Positions 54,765-64,000 of a DNA stretch of 64,000 nt are shown piece after piece; within the stretch, counting starts at the first letter, position 1; the number at the start of each line of letters is the position of its first letter. The stretch is from Azohydromonas caseinilytica (GTDB lineage: Bacteria > Pseudomonadota > Gammaproteobacteria > Burkholderiales > Burkholderiaceae_C), in NCBI RefSeq assembly GCF_012927045.1, contig NZ_JABBFW010000013.1:1-64000 (forward strand), in the 5' to 3' direction. A model generated the notes under the pieces. It worked only from the letters and a program-made list of their open reading frames with translations. It did no database searches and was not told the origin of the DNA. Both the position numbers and the translations under genes were made by a program.

Positions 54765-56054
54765 TCAGTTGGCGGTCGCGGCGGTGACGCCGGAGGCCGA
54801 CGAGGCCGCCGGCGCCGCGGCGGCCGGGGCAGGGGGCGCGGAGGCCGCGGCGGACGGGCCGGCCGGCGCGCCGGGCACGCCGGCGGCAGGGGCGGAGGCC
54901 GACAGCGCCACCGGCGTCACCGGCGCGCCCGGGCGCACCTTCTGCAGCCCGTCGACGATGAGCTTGTCGCCCGGCTTCAAGCCCTCGGTGACCAGCCACT
55001 GGTCGCCCACGTTGCGGTCCACCTTGAGCGGGCGCGGCTGCACCTTGTTGTCGTCGCCCACCACCATGGCCAGCGCGTTGCCCTTGGGGTCGCGCGTGAC
55101 GGCGCGCTGCGGCACCAGGATGGCCTGCGAGGTCGAGCCTTCCTCCAGCAGCGCGCGCACGTACATGCCCGGCAGCAGCGTGCCCTTGGGGTTGGGGAAC
55201 ACGGCGCGCAGCGTGACGTTGCCGGTGCTGGCATCCACCGTCGCCTCGGCGAACTTCAGCGTGCCTTCCACCGGGTAGTCGCTGCCGTCTTCGAGCTGCA
55301 GCTTGACGCGGGCGCGGCCGGCGTCCACGCGCTGCAGCCGGCCGGAGGCGAAGTCGCGCTGCAGCTGCAGCAGCTCGGCGCTGGCGCGCTGGATGTCCAC
55401 GTAGATCGGGTCGAGCTGCTGCACCGTCACCAGCGGCGCGGCCTGGCTGGCGGTGACCAGCGCGCCGGGCGTGACGCTGGAGCGGCCGGCGATGCCGGCG
55501 ATGGGCGCGCTGACGCGGGCGTAATCGACGCGGATCTGCGCCGTCTTCACCGCCGCGGCGGCGGTGGCCACGTCGGCACGGGCCTGCAGCAGCTGGGCCT
55601 GCGCATCGTCGCGGGCCTGCTTGCTGACGGCGTCGATGGTGACCAGCTCGTCATAGCGGCGCGCGCGCAGCTCGGCGGTGGCCACGTTCGCCTGCGCCTT
55701 GGCCAGCGAGGCGCGCGCGCTTTCCAGCTCGGCCTGCAGCGTGGAGGGGTCGATCTGGTAGAGCGTCTGCCCCGCCTTCACGAAGCTGCCTTCCTCGAAC
55801 AGCCGCTTCTGGATCAGGCCGCCCACCTGCGGCCTCACCTCTGCCACCAGGTACGGTGAGGTGCGGCCGGCGAGCTCCGTGCGCAGCGTCAGCGGCTGCG
55901 CCTGCACCGTCAGCACGCCCACCTGCGCCGGCGGTGGCGCGGCCGGCGCCGCGGCGGGCTGCTCGCCCTTGGAACAACCCACGAGCATGACGGCCGAGCA
56001 GGCCAAGGCCAACAACGTGGTGGTGAGGGTCAGGCGGTGAGGCGGACGCAGCAT
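54765..56054 (-). CDS. RND membrane fusion protein (AcrA/MexA type)
   Basis: The 429-residue periplasmic adaptor has a lipoprotein signal (VMLVGC) and then the usual lipoyl/hairpin/beta-barrel order: LRTELAGRTSPYLVAEVRPQVGGLIQKRLFEEGSFVKAGQTLYQID, a helical hairpin (LESARASLAKAQANVATAELRARRYDELV), and GTLLPGMYVRALL. Its C-terminus has an added Ala/Pro-rich tail of about 50 residues. It is the first gene of the operon, 41 bp downstream of the TetR-type palindrome. Confidence 0.94.
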   Translation of the reverse strand: MLRPPHRLTLTTTLLALACSAVMLVGCSKGEQPAAAPAAPPPAQVGVLTVQAQPLTLRTELAGRTSPYLVAEVRPQVGGLIQKRLFEEGSFVKAGQTLYQIDPSTLQAELESARASLAKAQANVATAELRARRYDELVTIDAVSKQARDDAQAQLLQARADVATAAAAVKTAQIRVDYARVSAPIAGIAGRSSVTPGALVTASQAAPLVTVQQLDPIYVDIQRASAELLQLQRDFASGRLQRVDAGRARVKLQLEDGSDYPVEGTLKFAEATVDASTGNVTLRAVFPNPKGTLLPGMYVRALLEEGSTSQAILVPQRAVTRDPKGNALAMVVGDDNKVQPRPLKVDRNVGDQWLVTEGLKPGDKLIVDGLQKVRPGAPVTPVALSASAPAAGVPGAPAGPSAAASAPPAPAAAAPAASSASGVTAATAN

Positions 56055-56094
56055 GGGATAAGCAGGCGCACGCGGCGCCTGGAGTCAAGTTTCT

Positions 56095-56110
56095 GAATGA
56101 ACGTTCATTC
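56095..56110. promoter_or_regulatory. TetR operator of the efflux operon
   Basis: GAATGAACGTTCATTC is a perfect 16-bp palindrome 40 bp before the fusion-protein start at 56054. It is the kind of dyad bound by AcrR/TtgR-like TetR repressors, and the operon ends with a TetR gene. Its place suggests it overlaps the promoter; this is inferred. Confidence 0.75.
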
Positions 56111-56285
56111 TACGGGTTTCACCGGAATGCTGCAGAGCAGCAAGCGGCACCCGCGCAACGTTCGCTGGGTGGAAACCCGGACTGTCCCGCCGGCTGGAAG
56201 ACAACGTCGGCGGCGAGGAGGGCGGCGCAGCCGAAGGCAAGCCAAAGGCCCGGTCACGGGCGACCGCGGCGCTGCGCCGGCACGC

Positions 56286-57476
56286 TCAGGGTGGCGGCGC
56301 GTCGAAGACCTGGCGCAGGTACGCGAGGAAAGTGGTGTCGGTGGCCAGCGTCTTGCCGGGCGAGTCGGAGAGCTTGGCCACGGGCTGGCCGTTGCAGCGC
56401 ACCAGCTTCATGACGATGTTGAGCGGCGTCAGGCCGAGGTCGTTGGTGAGGTTGGTGCCGATGCCGAAGCCGCACTGGGTGCGGTCGCCGAAATGCCGGT
56501 ACAGCGCGATGGCCTTGTCCGAGTCCAGGCCGTCGGAGAACACCAGGCGCTTGGTGTGGGCGTCGATGCGCAGCTTCTGGTAGTGCGCCAGGGCCAGCTC
56601 GCCCCACCAGTACGGATCGCCCGAGTCGTGGCGCAGGCCGTCGAAGAGCTTGGCGAAGTAGAGGTCGAAGTCGGCGAGGAAGGCGCGCATGCCCACCACG
56701 TCGGTCAGCGCCGTGCCCAGGTCGCCACGGTATTCCTGCACCCAGTCTTCCAGGGCGGCCTTCTGGTGGTCGCGCAGCCGCACGCCCAGCGCCTGGTACA
56801 TCTGCAGGTACTCGTGCGCCATGGTGCCCATGGGTACCAGCCCCAGCTCCCTGGCCAGGTAGACGTTGGACGTGCCCTTGAAGAACTGCGGCAGCGCCTG
56901 CTGGAAGGTCGCGACCACCTCGCGCTGCCACGCGGCGCTGAAGCGGCGGCGGATGCCGAAATCGAACAGCTCGAAGGGATGCTGCAACGGCGGCTCGGCC
57001 CCGAAGGCGCGCAGCCGCTCGATCTTGGCCTGCAGCCGGCGCCGGCCCTCGGCCAGCGCGGACGCGGCATCGAAGCGCCGGTAATGCAGCTCGCTGACGA
57101 TGGCCAGCACGTAGATCTCGAAGCCCATCACGTGCACCTGCGGTCCGCGCGCCACGATGTGCAGCTCGTCGCCCTCGGCCCAGGCCTCGATGAAGTCGCG
57201 CTGGAACTTGAAGATGCGTAGGAAGTCCACGAAGTCGCTGCTGATGAAGCGCAGCGAGCGCAGGTAGTCCAGCTCCGGCCGGGTGAAGCACAGCTGGCAC
57301 AGCGCATCGAGCTCCCGCTGCACCTGCGGCAGCAGCGCGCCCAGCTTCGGGCTCTCGCGGTTGCGGCACACGAAGCGGTACTCGGCCTGCGTCTGCGGAT
57401 GCCGGTGCAGCATCGCCTGCCACATCGTGAACTTGTAGAGGTCGGTTTCCAGCAGGCTTTGGATGACAGGGGACAT
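56286..57476 (-). CDS. pncB: Nicotinate phosphoribosyltransferase
   Basis: The 396-residue enzyme converts nicotinate and PRPP to nicotinate mononucleotide with ATP use, in the NAD salvage (Preiss-Handler) pathway. Recognisable parts include [17 protein letters not shown] at the N-terminus, [36 protein letters not shown] (His221 corresponds to the phosphorylated His), [15 protein letters not shown], and [20 protein letters not shown]. The ATG at 57476 gives the family's start ([17 protein letters not shown]); the 57566 extension is rejected. Monocistronic. Confidence 0.94.
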   Translation of the reverse strand: MSPVIQSLLETDLYKFTMWQAMLHRHPQTQAEYRFVCRNRESPKLGALLPQVQRELDALCQLCFTRPELDYLRSLRFISSDFVDFLRIFKFQRDFIEAWAEGDELHIVARGPQVHVMGFEIYVLAIVSELHYRRFDAASALAEGRRRLQAKIERLRAFGAEPPLQHPFELFDFGIRRRFSAAWQREVVATFQQALPQFFKGTSNVYLARELGLVPMGTMAHEYLQMYQALGVRLRDHQKAALEDWVQEYRGDLGTALTDVVGMRAFLADFDLYFAKLFDGLRHDSGDPYWWGELALAHYQKLRIDAHTKRLVFSDGLDSDKAIALYRHFGDRTQCGFGIGTNLTNDLGLTPLNIVMKLVRCNGQPVAKLSDSPGKTLATDTTFLAYLRQVFDAPPP

Positions 57477-57674
57477 CGGCGGCTCCGGAGGCAGGTATCC
57501 GCCCGGGAACCCAGCAAGCGGCACGCCGCGCAGGCCGGTGCACAGCGCGTCCGCACACCGTACCAATTTACATAACCATCATTGACGCAGTGCTGACTGT
57601 GTAGGCGCCGAGTAGCAATGCCGCATTCCAGCCAGAGAGGGACGCCGCGCCGAGCGCGCCCCGGCCGCCGCTGC

Positions 57675-58541
57675 TCAAACCTCCGTCACCCACCATCCGC
57701 TCATCAGGTTCTCGGGTCGTGACCGTGCCCGCACTTGCGCGCTGGCCTCCCAGGCGTCGCGCCGCACGCCCAGGCCGGCGTACACGCCGTATCCGTCGCC
57801 AGCCCGGATCTGCGCGCCGGCCTGGAGGCTTTCACCGGCGGAAATCGCTCCTCCGGCCACGATGCAGCCACCGCTCCTGATCCCCCAATGGGCATGCAGA
57901 TGCCGGTAGCAGCGCAGGTCCGCGCCGACCTCGATGCCGTTGCCGGCCCGGATGTCGCCCAGGCCCGTCAGGTGGCCTCCGGTCTTGAGACCCTGCTCGC
58001 CATGGATGGCGCCATTCGCCAGCATGTCTCCCTCGACATGGAGGTTGCCCCGGACCTGCAGGCTGCCGCCGCAGAACAGTTCCCAGCCGGCGCGCAGACG
58101 GCCCTCGCAGCGCAGGCTTTCTCGAACGTCGATGCCCCATCCCGCCTTGACGTCCTCGCCGGCCCGCAAATGCCCGCCGCACCAGATCTGCCCCGCCACC
58201 TGCACGTCCTCCCCGGCGTCGATCAGCGTGCCGGCGCGAATACCCCCGCCGGCTCGGATGGAGCGGCCGGCCCGCACGATCGAGCTCACCTCGATGCCCG
58301 CGCGCACTTCCAGCGTGCCGGCAAAGACGATCGCATCGGCCTCGATCGCGTCCACGCGCAGCACCGCGTCAGTGGGTCCGAACTGGTCGAGAAGCCAGAG
58401 CGCATCGTTGACCCGTCCCGCGGCCACCAGGGCGTCCAGCAAAGGCTGGTAATCGCTGCCCTCCTGGCGATGGCGCAGAAACCAGCGAAGTCCGTCGGCG
58501 CAGGGGCGCTTGCTCTTGATGAAGCTTTTGGTGAGTTGCAT
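57675..58541 (-). CDS. Hexapeptide-repeat (left-handed beta-helix-like) protein
   Basis: The 288-residue protein has a helical N-terminus (about 1-60) followed by 29 almost unbroken six-residue repeats (about 76-249) with hydrophobic residue at position 2 and Gly near position 5, such as SIRAGG, LIDAGE, DVKAGW, SLQVRG, CIVAGG and QIRAGD. This is the arrangement of left-handed beta-helices or bactofilin-like polymers, but no bactofilin core is recognised. It is cytoplasmic by prediction and could form filaments. The ATG at 58541 is 27 bases after the stop of the stress-protein gene upstream. Role unknown. Confidence 0.7.
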   Translation of the reverse strand: MQLTKSFIKSKRPCADGLRWFLRHRQEGSDYQPLLDALVAAGRVNDALWLLDQFGPTDAVLRVDAIEADAIVFAGTLEVRAGIEVSSIVRAGRSIRAGGGIRAGTLIDAGEDVQVAGQIWCGGHLRAGEDVKAGWGIDVRESLRCEGRLRAGWELFCGGSLQVRGNLHVEGDMLANGAIHGEQGLKTGGHLTGLGDIRAGNGIEVGADLRCYRHLHAHWGIRSGGCIVAGGAISAGESLQAGAQIRAGDGYGVYAGLGVRRDAWEASAQVRARSRPENLMSGWWVTEV

Positions 58542-58567
58542 GGCAGTCGATCTCAAGATGGGGTTCA

Positions 58568-59611
58568 TCAGCACGGGAGCACCGTCGCGCCCGACCCTTG
58601 GAAGGCCTTGCCGTCATGGCAAGCGGAGCTCATCGGCGCCGCCTCCCGACGCATCCACTCGCTTTCCCGGCGGCTGGCAAGCGCATCGAAACCCATCGCC
58701 GGGCGCTGCGGCCGGGCATCGGCTTCCAGGTACGGCAGCGCGGTGCGAGGAATGAACAGCACGTCACAGCCCGCCTTGGCCACCAGTTGCCGGGCCACGC
58801 TGCCCATGCGCATGCCGCCCGCCACGGACTGCCCTTGCCCCTCCCGGCCCATGACGATCAGGTCGGCAGCCATGGCTTTCTGCCGCTCCAGGCTCAGGCA
58901 AGCGGGGTCACCATGGCCGACCGAGCATCCGGCGGCATGGCCGTTCGCCAAGGCCGTTGCCGCCCTGAGCCGGCGCAGGCACTTTTCACGCGCGCTCCCG
59001 ACGTAGTCGAGGATGGCCTGGGCCGGCACGTTGGCGGCCCGCATTCGTGTTTCCCGGTGCGTGCTCAACGCATGGAAAACCTCCACCGAGCGGTCGGACA
59101 CCATCTTCAAGGCCAGGCGCAGGGCCGCTTCGCTGCAGTCGGCGAAGTCCGTCGGGACCAGCACCCGGGAATAGGCCGAGGCGGCGGGACTCTTGACCAC
59201 GAGAACGGCATGCCGCGCAAGCTGCATCAGCCGCGCGGCCCGGGTGCCCAGCACCGAGTCATGGAGAGGATTGCGCGTCTTGGCGCCGACCACCAGCAGA
59301 TCGGCCTCGTGCGCGAGCAGGCGGATGTGCTCGAGCGCATCACCGACCCGGACGACCACGCTCGCATGGATGTCGTGGTCTCGCGCCAGCCCAGCCGCTG
59401 CACGGCCCAATGCCAGCTGTGCCCGCGTGATGCGCGCGTCGGTCCCGAGGGCGGGGGCAAAAAGGCCGTACGGCAGCCTGAGCACCGACGGAGCCAGCAC
59501 CTGCAGCAGCGTCAGCCGGGCCTCGAAGCGGGCAGCCAGCAGGCCTGCGCGGCGCACGGCATTGTGGGCGGCATGGGAAGCGTCAACGGCAACCAGGATC
59601 GAACGGAACAT
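58568..59611 (-). CDS. Tandem universal stress protein (UspA family)
   Basis: The 347-residue protein contains two Usp domains: residues about 1-140 (MFRSILVAVDASHAAHNAVRRAGLLA, DLLVVGAKTRNPLHDSVLGTRAARLM) and about 150-290 (RVLVPTDFADCSEAALRLALKMV, DLIVMGREGQGQSVAGGMRMGSVARQLV). The second domain has the ATP-binding-like G-x2-G-x9-G(S/T) pattern in part. The C-terminal 50 residues are a divergent tail. Likely cytoplasmic stress adaptation. Start ATG at 59611 is the usual Usp start. Followed by the hexapeptide-repeat gene. Confidence 0.88.
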   Translation of the reverse strand: MFRSILVAVDASHAAHNAVRRAGLLAARFEARLTLLQVLAPSVLRLPYGLFAPALGTDARITRAQLALGRAAAGLARDHDIHASVVVRVGDALEHIRLLAHEADLLVVGAKTRNPLHDSVLGTRAARLMQLARHAVLVVKSPAASAYSRVLVPTDFADCSEAALRLALKMVSDRSVEVFHALSTHRETRMRAANVPAQAILDYVGSAREKCLRRLRAATALANGHAAGCSVGHGDPACLSLERQKAMAADLIVMGREGQGQSVAGGMRMGSVARQLVAKAGCDVLFIPRTALPYLEADARPQRPAMGFDALASRRESEWMRREAAPMSSACHDGKAFQGSGATVLPC

Positions 59612-59762
59612 CGGGTCACTCCGTGCGTGACAGCCGGCAGCACAATGGTTGCGCCGGCATGCATGAGCCACCAGAGCGCGCAGGGCAGCGCCTGCCGCAT
59701 GCCCGCTGCGCGGCTCTGGACCAGAGGGGTGAGGACATGGGCGGGTCGCGGCCCGCCGGGCA

Positions 59763-60185
59763 CTACAGCGTGTAGTCGCCGCTGGCCTCGGGCTGGAAGT
59801 GGATCGCGATCACTTGCGCCGCATGCTCGCGGCCGTCGGGAGCCGTCCAGCGCGCCACCGATCCCACGCGCAGGCCGAGCAGGCTCGCGCCCGCCGGTGA
59901 AAGCACCGACACGATGCCTTCGCCGGCTCTGGCGTCGCCGGGATAGCCCAGGGTCAGGGCATGGGTATCGGAGGTGGCCAGGTCCTGCAGGACGACCTTT
60001 GAGCGCATCGTCACCACGTCGGGCGGGATGTCGCGCGAAGGCACCAGCGCGGCGTTGTCGAGGAGTTCCTCGACCGGGTCGGCCAGGCGCGGGTCCAGCC
60101 GCCGCCGGTCATCCGGCACCAGTTCCAGCAGCCGGGTGTGGTCCAGGACCGTGAGCGTGCGCTCCTCGTGGGCAAATACTTCCAT
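59763..60185 (-). CDS. Rnk/GreA-like regulator, copy 1
   Basis: The 140-residue protein has a short N-terminal helical region and a C-terminal GreA/GreB-type FKBP-like domain (RDIPPDVVTMRSKVVLQ, LSPAGASLLGLRVGSVARW, IHFQPEASGDYTL), as in Rnk, the nucleoside-diphosphate-kinase regulator that binds RNA polymerase. It lacks the long coiled coil of GreA. A 12-bp inverted repeat (60263-60317) lies about 80 bp before the ATG. A second, very similar gene is at 60735-61154. Confidence 0.85.
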   Translation of the reverse strand: MEVFAHEERTLTVLDHTRLLELVPDDRRRLDPRLADPVEELLDNAALVPSRDIPPDVVTMRSKVVLQDLATSDTHALTLGYPGDARAGEGIVSVLSPAGASLLGLRVGSVARWTAPDGREHAAQVIAIHFQPEASGDYTL

Positions 60186-60734
60186 GGGACTTCTCGTCGC
60201 AAGGCAAAGGCGGGCCGGCCCGCAGGCACAAGGGCACAGGCACGCCACAGCGCGGGTGGAAGGGCCCGGCGATCGAAGGTTTGCGCGAAGAAGCGGAGGA
60301 AGGGAGATCGCCGGGCCTAGAGATGTGCGGCCGGCTGTAGAAGCCGCGCCGCCGTCCAGGCGAAGCCCGCGGGCATGCCCCGTCGAGCAACCGTGAAGGT
60401 CGCTCGCGAAGCCATGGCCGGCTGCGGGCAAGGGGTGGCGCGGTAGATCATTGGGTCATCGTAATGCCGAAGCGTTTCTTGTCAAGCTCAGGGGCAACAC
60501 ACTGGATGCGCAGACAACCTTATGGAAGCATCGCCCGGGCCGCTGCCCTGCGCGGACCGCGCGCGAACGGCGCACATCCCGCCGTGATGTGCGAGTGCTC
60601 CCGGCGGGCTGCGGCACGGGGCGTCATGGCTTGGCGCCAATGTCGATGCGCCCTCACCCACCACGGCATTGGCCCGGGACCCGCACGCGGCAGCCGGCAC
60701 CGGGCCGCCGCATGAGCGGGCTTCAGGCCCCGCG
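60186..60734. other. Intergenic region between the two Rnk-like genes, no gene seen
   Basis: No supported coding sequence in about 550 bp. It contains the inverted repeat at 60263-60317 nearer the left end and the 3' end of the second Rnk-like gene at the right. Candidate small ORFs are Arg/Pro-rich shadows. Confidence 0.4.
60263..60317. repeat. Long inverted repeat upstream of Rnk-like copy 1
   Basis: GGCCCGGCGATC (60263-60274) and its perfect reverse complement GATCGCCGGGCC (60306-60317) form 12-bp arms around a 31-nt spacer containing TGCGCGAA. The same arms and part of the spacer recur upstream of the paralogous gene (61190-61240). It could be an operator, attenuator stem or mRNA leader. 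Function unknown. Confidence 0.7.
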
Positions 60735-61154
60735 TCAGAGGCTGTAGTCGCCGCAGGCCTCGGGCTGGAACAGCAGCGCCAGCACCCGCGCCTGCACCGC
60801 CCGGCCCGTCGGCGGCCACCAGCGGACCAGGGCCCCCACGCGCTGGCCCAGCAGCGCGCTGCCCAGCGGCGTCAGCACGGACACGAAGCCCGGCCCGCAG
60901 TCCTCGGGGTAGCACAAGGTCAGGGTCATGCAACCGTGGTCGGACAACCGCTGCAGCAGCACCTGGGAATTCATCGTCACCACGTCGCACGGCACGCGGC
61001 GGCTCGGCACCAGCAGCGCCGTCTCCAGCACCTCGGACAGCGGTGCATACGGCGCGGAGTCGGGCTCGGTATGGCGTATCCAGCGCAGCACGCGGACATG
61101 ATCGAGCTCATTCAGGACGCGCTCGTCCTCACGGACACCAGCAGGGCGGCTCAT
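60735..61154 (-). CDS. Rnk/GreA-like regulator, copy 2
   Basis: The 139-residue protein is a paralog of 59763-60185: VPSRRVPCDVVTMNSQVLLQ, LTPLGSALLGQRVGALVRW, LLFQPEACGDYSL. The C-terminal fold is that of Rnk/GreA C-terminal domains. Extra Cys residues in copy 2 (PCDVV, HGCMTL, EDCG) distinguish it and might allow redox sensing; this is speculation. The ATG at 61154 lies 35 bases from the inverted-repeat leader; a TTG at 61181 is less likely. Confidence 0.83.
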   Translation of the reverse strand: MSRPAGVREDERVLNELDHVRVLRWIRHTEPDSAPYAPLSEVLETALLVPSRRVPCDVVTMNSQVLLQRLSDHGCMTLTLCYPEDCGPGFVSVLTPLGSALLGQRVGALVRWWPPTGRAVQARVLALLFQPEACGDYSL

Positions 61155-61189
61155 TGGGATTCCTTGATTCAACGGGCGCAATGAAGCGG

Positions 61190-61240
61190 GGCCCGGCGAT
61201 CAAGAAATGCGCGAACAGGACGAAGGCCGATCGCCGGGCC
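61190..61240. repeat. Long inverted repeat upstream of Rnk-like copy 2
   Basis: GGCCCGGCGATC (61190-61201) and GATCGCCGGGCC (61229-61240) form the same 12-bp arms as at 60263-60317, with a 27-nt spacer that shares TGCGCGAA. The repeat is 35 bases from the start of copy 2. This marks a duplicated gene plus leader or a shared regulator. Confidence 0.7.
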
Positions 61241-61398
61241 TACCAATGCCGGGCCGTGCGGCCCGGCACGCACGCTCGTCGCGTGCGTACAGCGGTGGCA
61301 GGCAGGGTGGGCATGCGCCCGAGGATAGCCCCAACCGGCTTCACCGGGCTCGACGCGGGACTCAGGGACAACCATAGGCCGCGCCTCGCCGCCGTGTG

Positions 61399-62621
61399 TC
61401 ACAGATGCGCCAGCGCCTCCACGATCGGCCGGCGCACTGTGCGCCGGCCCACCCAGGCCGAGGCCAGCAGGGCCAGCAGCGCCATCGCCAGCACCGTGAC
61501 GACGACGGGCAGCGGGTCGAGGTCGATGCGCAGTGGATAGCCCACGCCGTAGCCCGGCGGCGGCGGCATCTGCACCGGGAAGGCCCGCAGCAGTCCGGCC
61601 ACCGACACCGACACGCCCGCGCCCAGCAGCGCGCCACCGCCGCCGAGGATGAGACCTTCCAGCGCCAGCGCGCCCAGCAGCTGTCCGGGCAGCGTGCCCA
61701 GCGCGCGCAGGGTGCCGATCTCGCGTGTGCGCTCGACCACCGCCGCCGCCATGGCATTGGCGACCACCACGACCACGATCACGCCGATCACCAGCCCCAT
61801 CACGCCGAAGATGCGGTGGTAGAGCGCGCGCACGCTGTCGTAGAAGCCGGCCTGCGCCTGCCAGTCGCGCACCGCCAGCCCCGGCAACAGCGCCGACAGG
61901 CGCTCCCGCGCCGGCGCCACGTCCTCCATGCCGCGCAGGAACACGCTCAGGCTGGAGACGCGCTGCGTGCCCAGCAGCCGCTGCGCCGTGCCGAGATCGG
62001 TGTAGAGCTGGCGCTTGTCCAGCTCGGGCACGCCGGTGGCGATCACGCCCCGCACCGTCACCGCCATCGTCGCCAGCGTGCCGCGCGTGCCGGTGGCCAG
62101 CAGCGTCAGCCGGCTGCCCGGATGCGCCCTGAGGCTGTGCGCCAGCTCCTTGCCCAGCAGCACCCAGCCGCCCGCGCCGTCCCGCGCACCTTCACCCGCG
62201 GTCGGCATCGCGCCCTCCACCACGTCGAGAAAGCGCCCCTTGGCCGCGACCTCGGCAGCGACGTCGATGCCCAGCGCCACCATGCCCACCGACTTCTCGC
62301 CGTTGCTCAGCAGCCCGCTGAACTCCACGCGCGGCAGCACGTGGCGCACGGCCGGGTCGCGGCCCAGCCGGGCGCCCAGGCCGGCCGCGTCGTCCAGGCC
62401 GTGCTGCAGCGGCATGCTTTCGTCGTCCTCGAACTGCTGCGGCGTGCCGATGGCGAGGTGGCCGCTGCCACGCACCGCCACCTGCTCCAGCGCGTCGAAG
62501 GTGTAGGCCGCGAAGCCGCCGGCCAGCAGCAGCGCGGCCGTGCCCAGCGCGGTGATGAACAGCGCCACCAGCGAGCGGCGCCGGTTGCGCTGCAGGTTGC
62601 GCGCGGCGAACTGCAGCCACC

Positions 62622-62625
<4 letters not shown>
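61399..62625 (-). CDS. ABC transporter permease, FtsX/LolC-MacB type
   Basis: The 408-residue protein has one N-terminal transmembrane helix (RSLVALFITALGTAALLLAGGFAAYTF), a long periplasmic domain (about 50-270), and three C-terminal helices (IFGVMGLVIGVIVVVVVANAM, LLGALALEGLILGGGGALLGAGV, VVTVLAMALLALLASAWVG) in the FtsX arrangement. The coupling motif TREIGTLRALGT is present. It probably moves lipids, lipoproteins or peptides by mechanotransmission. Its start overlaps the ATPase stop (ATGA at 62622-62625). Confidence 0.9.
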
Positions 62626-63350
<725 letters not shown>

Positions 63351-63431
63351 TCGCGGTGCCTCCCCGTCGCGTTACCCTGCCGCGGCCTGGGCAGGCGCCT
63401 TGCCCAGAGTCCGCCTCACCCCCGCACGCCG

Positions 63432-63932
63432 ATGCTCCTCGACGCCGCCATCGTCCTGCTCACCGTCGCTGCCATGGAAGGCCTGGCCTGGCTCACGCAC
63501 AAGCACGTGATGCACGGCATCGGCTGGGGTTGGCACGCCTCGCACCATGCGCCGCGCCGGGGCTGGTTCGAGAAAAACGATCTGTATGCCCTGCTGCCCA
63601 CCGGCGTGGCCGTCGCGCTGATCTGGTTGGGCCTGAACGGGCATGCGCCGCTGCAGTGGGTGGGCGTGGGCATGACGGTGTACGGGCTGCTGTACTTCGT
63701 CGCCCATGACGGGCTGGTGCACCGGCGCTGGCCGCTGCGCCTCACGCCGCGGCGCGGCTACTTGAAGCGGCTGGTCCAGGCGCACCGGCTGCACCATGCG
63801 GTGCGCACGCGCGAGGGCGCGGTGTCTTTCGGCTTCCTGTGGGCACCCTCGCCACAGCGATTGCGGAAAGAGTTGCAGGCGCTGCGCGAGCGGCGTGGGC
63901 CAGCCACTGAGACCAACGATCTGCCCGCCTGA
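63432..63932 (+). CDS. crtZ: Beta-carotene hydroxylase, CrtZ-like
   Basis: The 166-residue integral membrane di-iron hydroxylase has the eight-His motif: HKHVMH (about 23-28), HASHH (about 35-39), HDGLVHRR (about 97-104) and HRLHHA (about 120-125). It is predicted with four transmembrane helices. CrtZ adds hydroxyl groups to the beta-ionone rings of carotenoids (zeaxanthin formation). The ATG at 63432 follows the last base of the intergenic region. No other carotenoid gene is in the window. Confidence 0.88.
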   Translation: MLLDAAIVLLTVAAMEGLAWLTHKHVMHGIGWGWHASHHAPRRGWFEKNDLYALLPTGVAVALIWLGLNGHAPLQWVGVGMTVYGLLYFVAHDGLVHRRWPLRLTPRRGYLKRLVQAHRLHHAVRTREGAVSFGFLWAPSPQRLRKELQALRERRGPATETNDLPA

Positions 63933-64000
63933 ATCCTGGCGCGTTGCCACGGAAATAACCAGATCGTTCACCCCAGTTTCACAGTCAACCCACTCGGCGG

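Noticed and set aside
60451..60734. Short overlapping ORFs between the Rnk-like genes
   Set aside because: They overlap each other in several frames with Arg/Pro-rich composition and no ribosome sites.

Overview
The window is very GC-rich and almost fully coding. It looks like a chromosome segment of a Burkholderiales-type betaproteobacterium. This is inferred from overall base composition, a PEP-CTERM secreted protein, a divergent H-NS-type protein, a second IF-1 gene, a NodT-type RND efflux operon and Rnk-type regulators. I see no tRNA, rRNA, CRISPR array, insertion sequence, phage capsid or terminase gene.

0-19.6 kb: mixed housekeeping and accessory genes. These include two tyrosine-recombinase-like proteins that have lost key catalytic residues (one next to a possible nucleic-acid-binding protein), a thioredoxin, a PEP-CTERM protein, a streptogramin-lyase-like propeller, a flavodoxin-fold reductase, a zinc alcohol dehydrogenase, an NYN nuclease translationally coupled to a CAP-domain protein, a receiver-PAS-histidine kinase, a V8-like secreted protease coupled to a lipoprotein, infA, an H-NS-like gene, Ada and a phasin-like gene. 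The last gene of this part (18150-19562) encodes an NtrC-type sigma-54 activator.

19.6-47.3 kb: the central feature is a 22-gene, one-strand operon for an extracellular contractile injection system (eCIS). It encodes a small opening protein, sheath, tube, a zinc-ribbon protein, a Pro/Ala-rich protein, a DUF4255 (Pvc16-like) protein, a AAA+ ATPase, tube-cap, LysM, gp27-like and gp5-like hub and spike proteins, gp25, two J-like baseplate proteins, a gpI-like protein and a 1199-aa beta-helix protein. It ends with two DUF4157 metallopeptidase-like proteins. A textbook sigma-54 control region lies between the activator gene and the operon: two near-identical palindromes exactly 60 bp apart, an IHF-like site and a near-perfect -24/-12 promoter. 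A third DUF4157 protein, with a possible Cys/His enzyme domain and a small co-transcribed partner, faces the operon from the opposite strand (47283-48930). All three DUF4157 proteins carry the same N-terminal Cys motif (C-x-CGGGCPRC), a candidate loading or recognition tag.

48.9-64 kb: after an AT-richer gap come an RND multidrug efflux operon (membrane fusion protein, pump, outer-membrane factor, TetR) with a perfect 16-bp operator, then nicotinate phosphoribosyltransferase. A stress-type block follows: a protein with about 29 hexapeptide repeats, a tandem universal stress protein, and two Rnk/GreA-like paralogs each preceded by the same long inverted repeat. The window ends with a LolCD-type ABC transporter and a CrtZ-type carotenoid hydroxylase.
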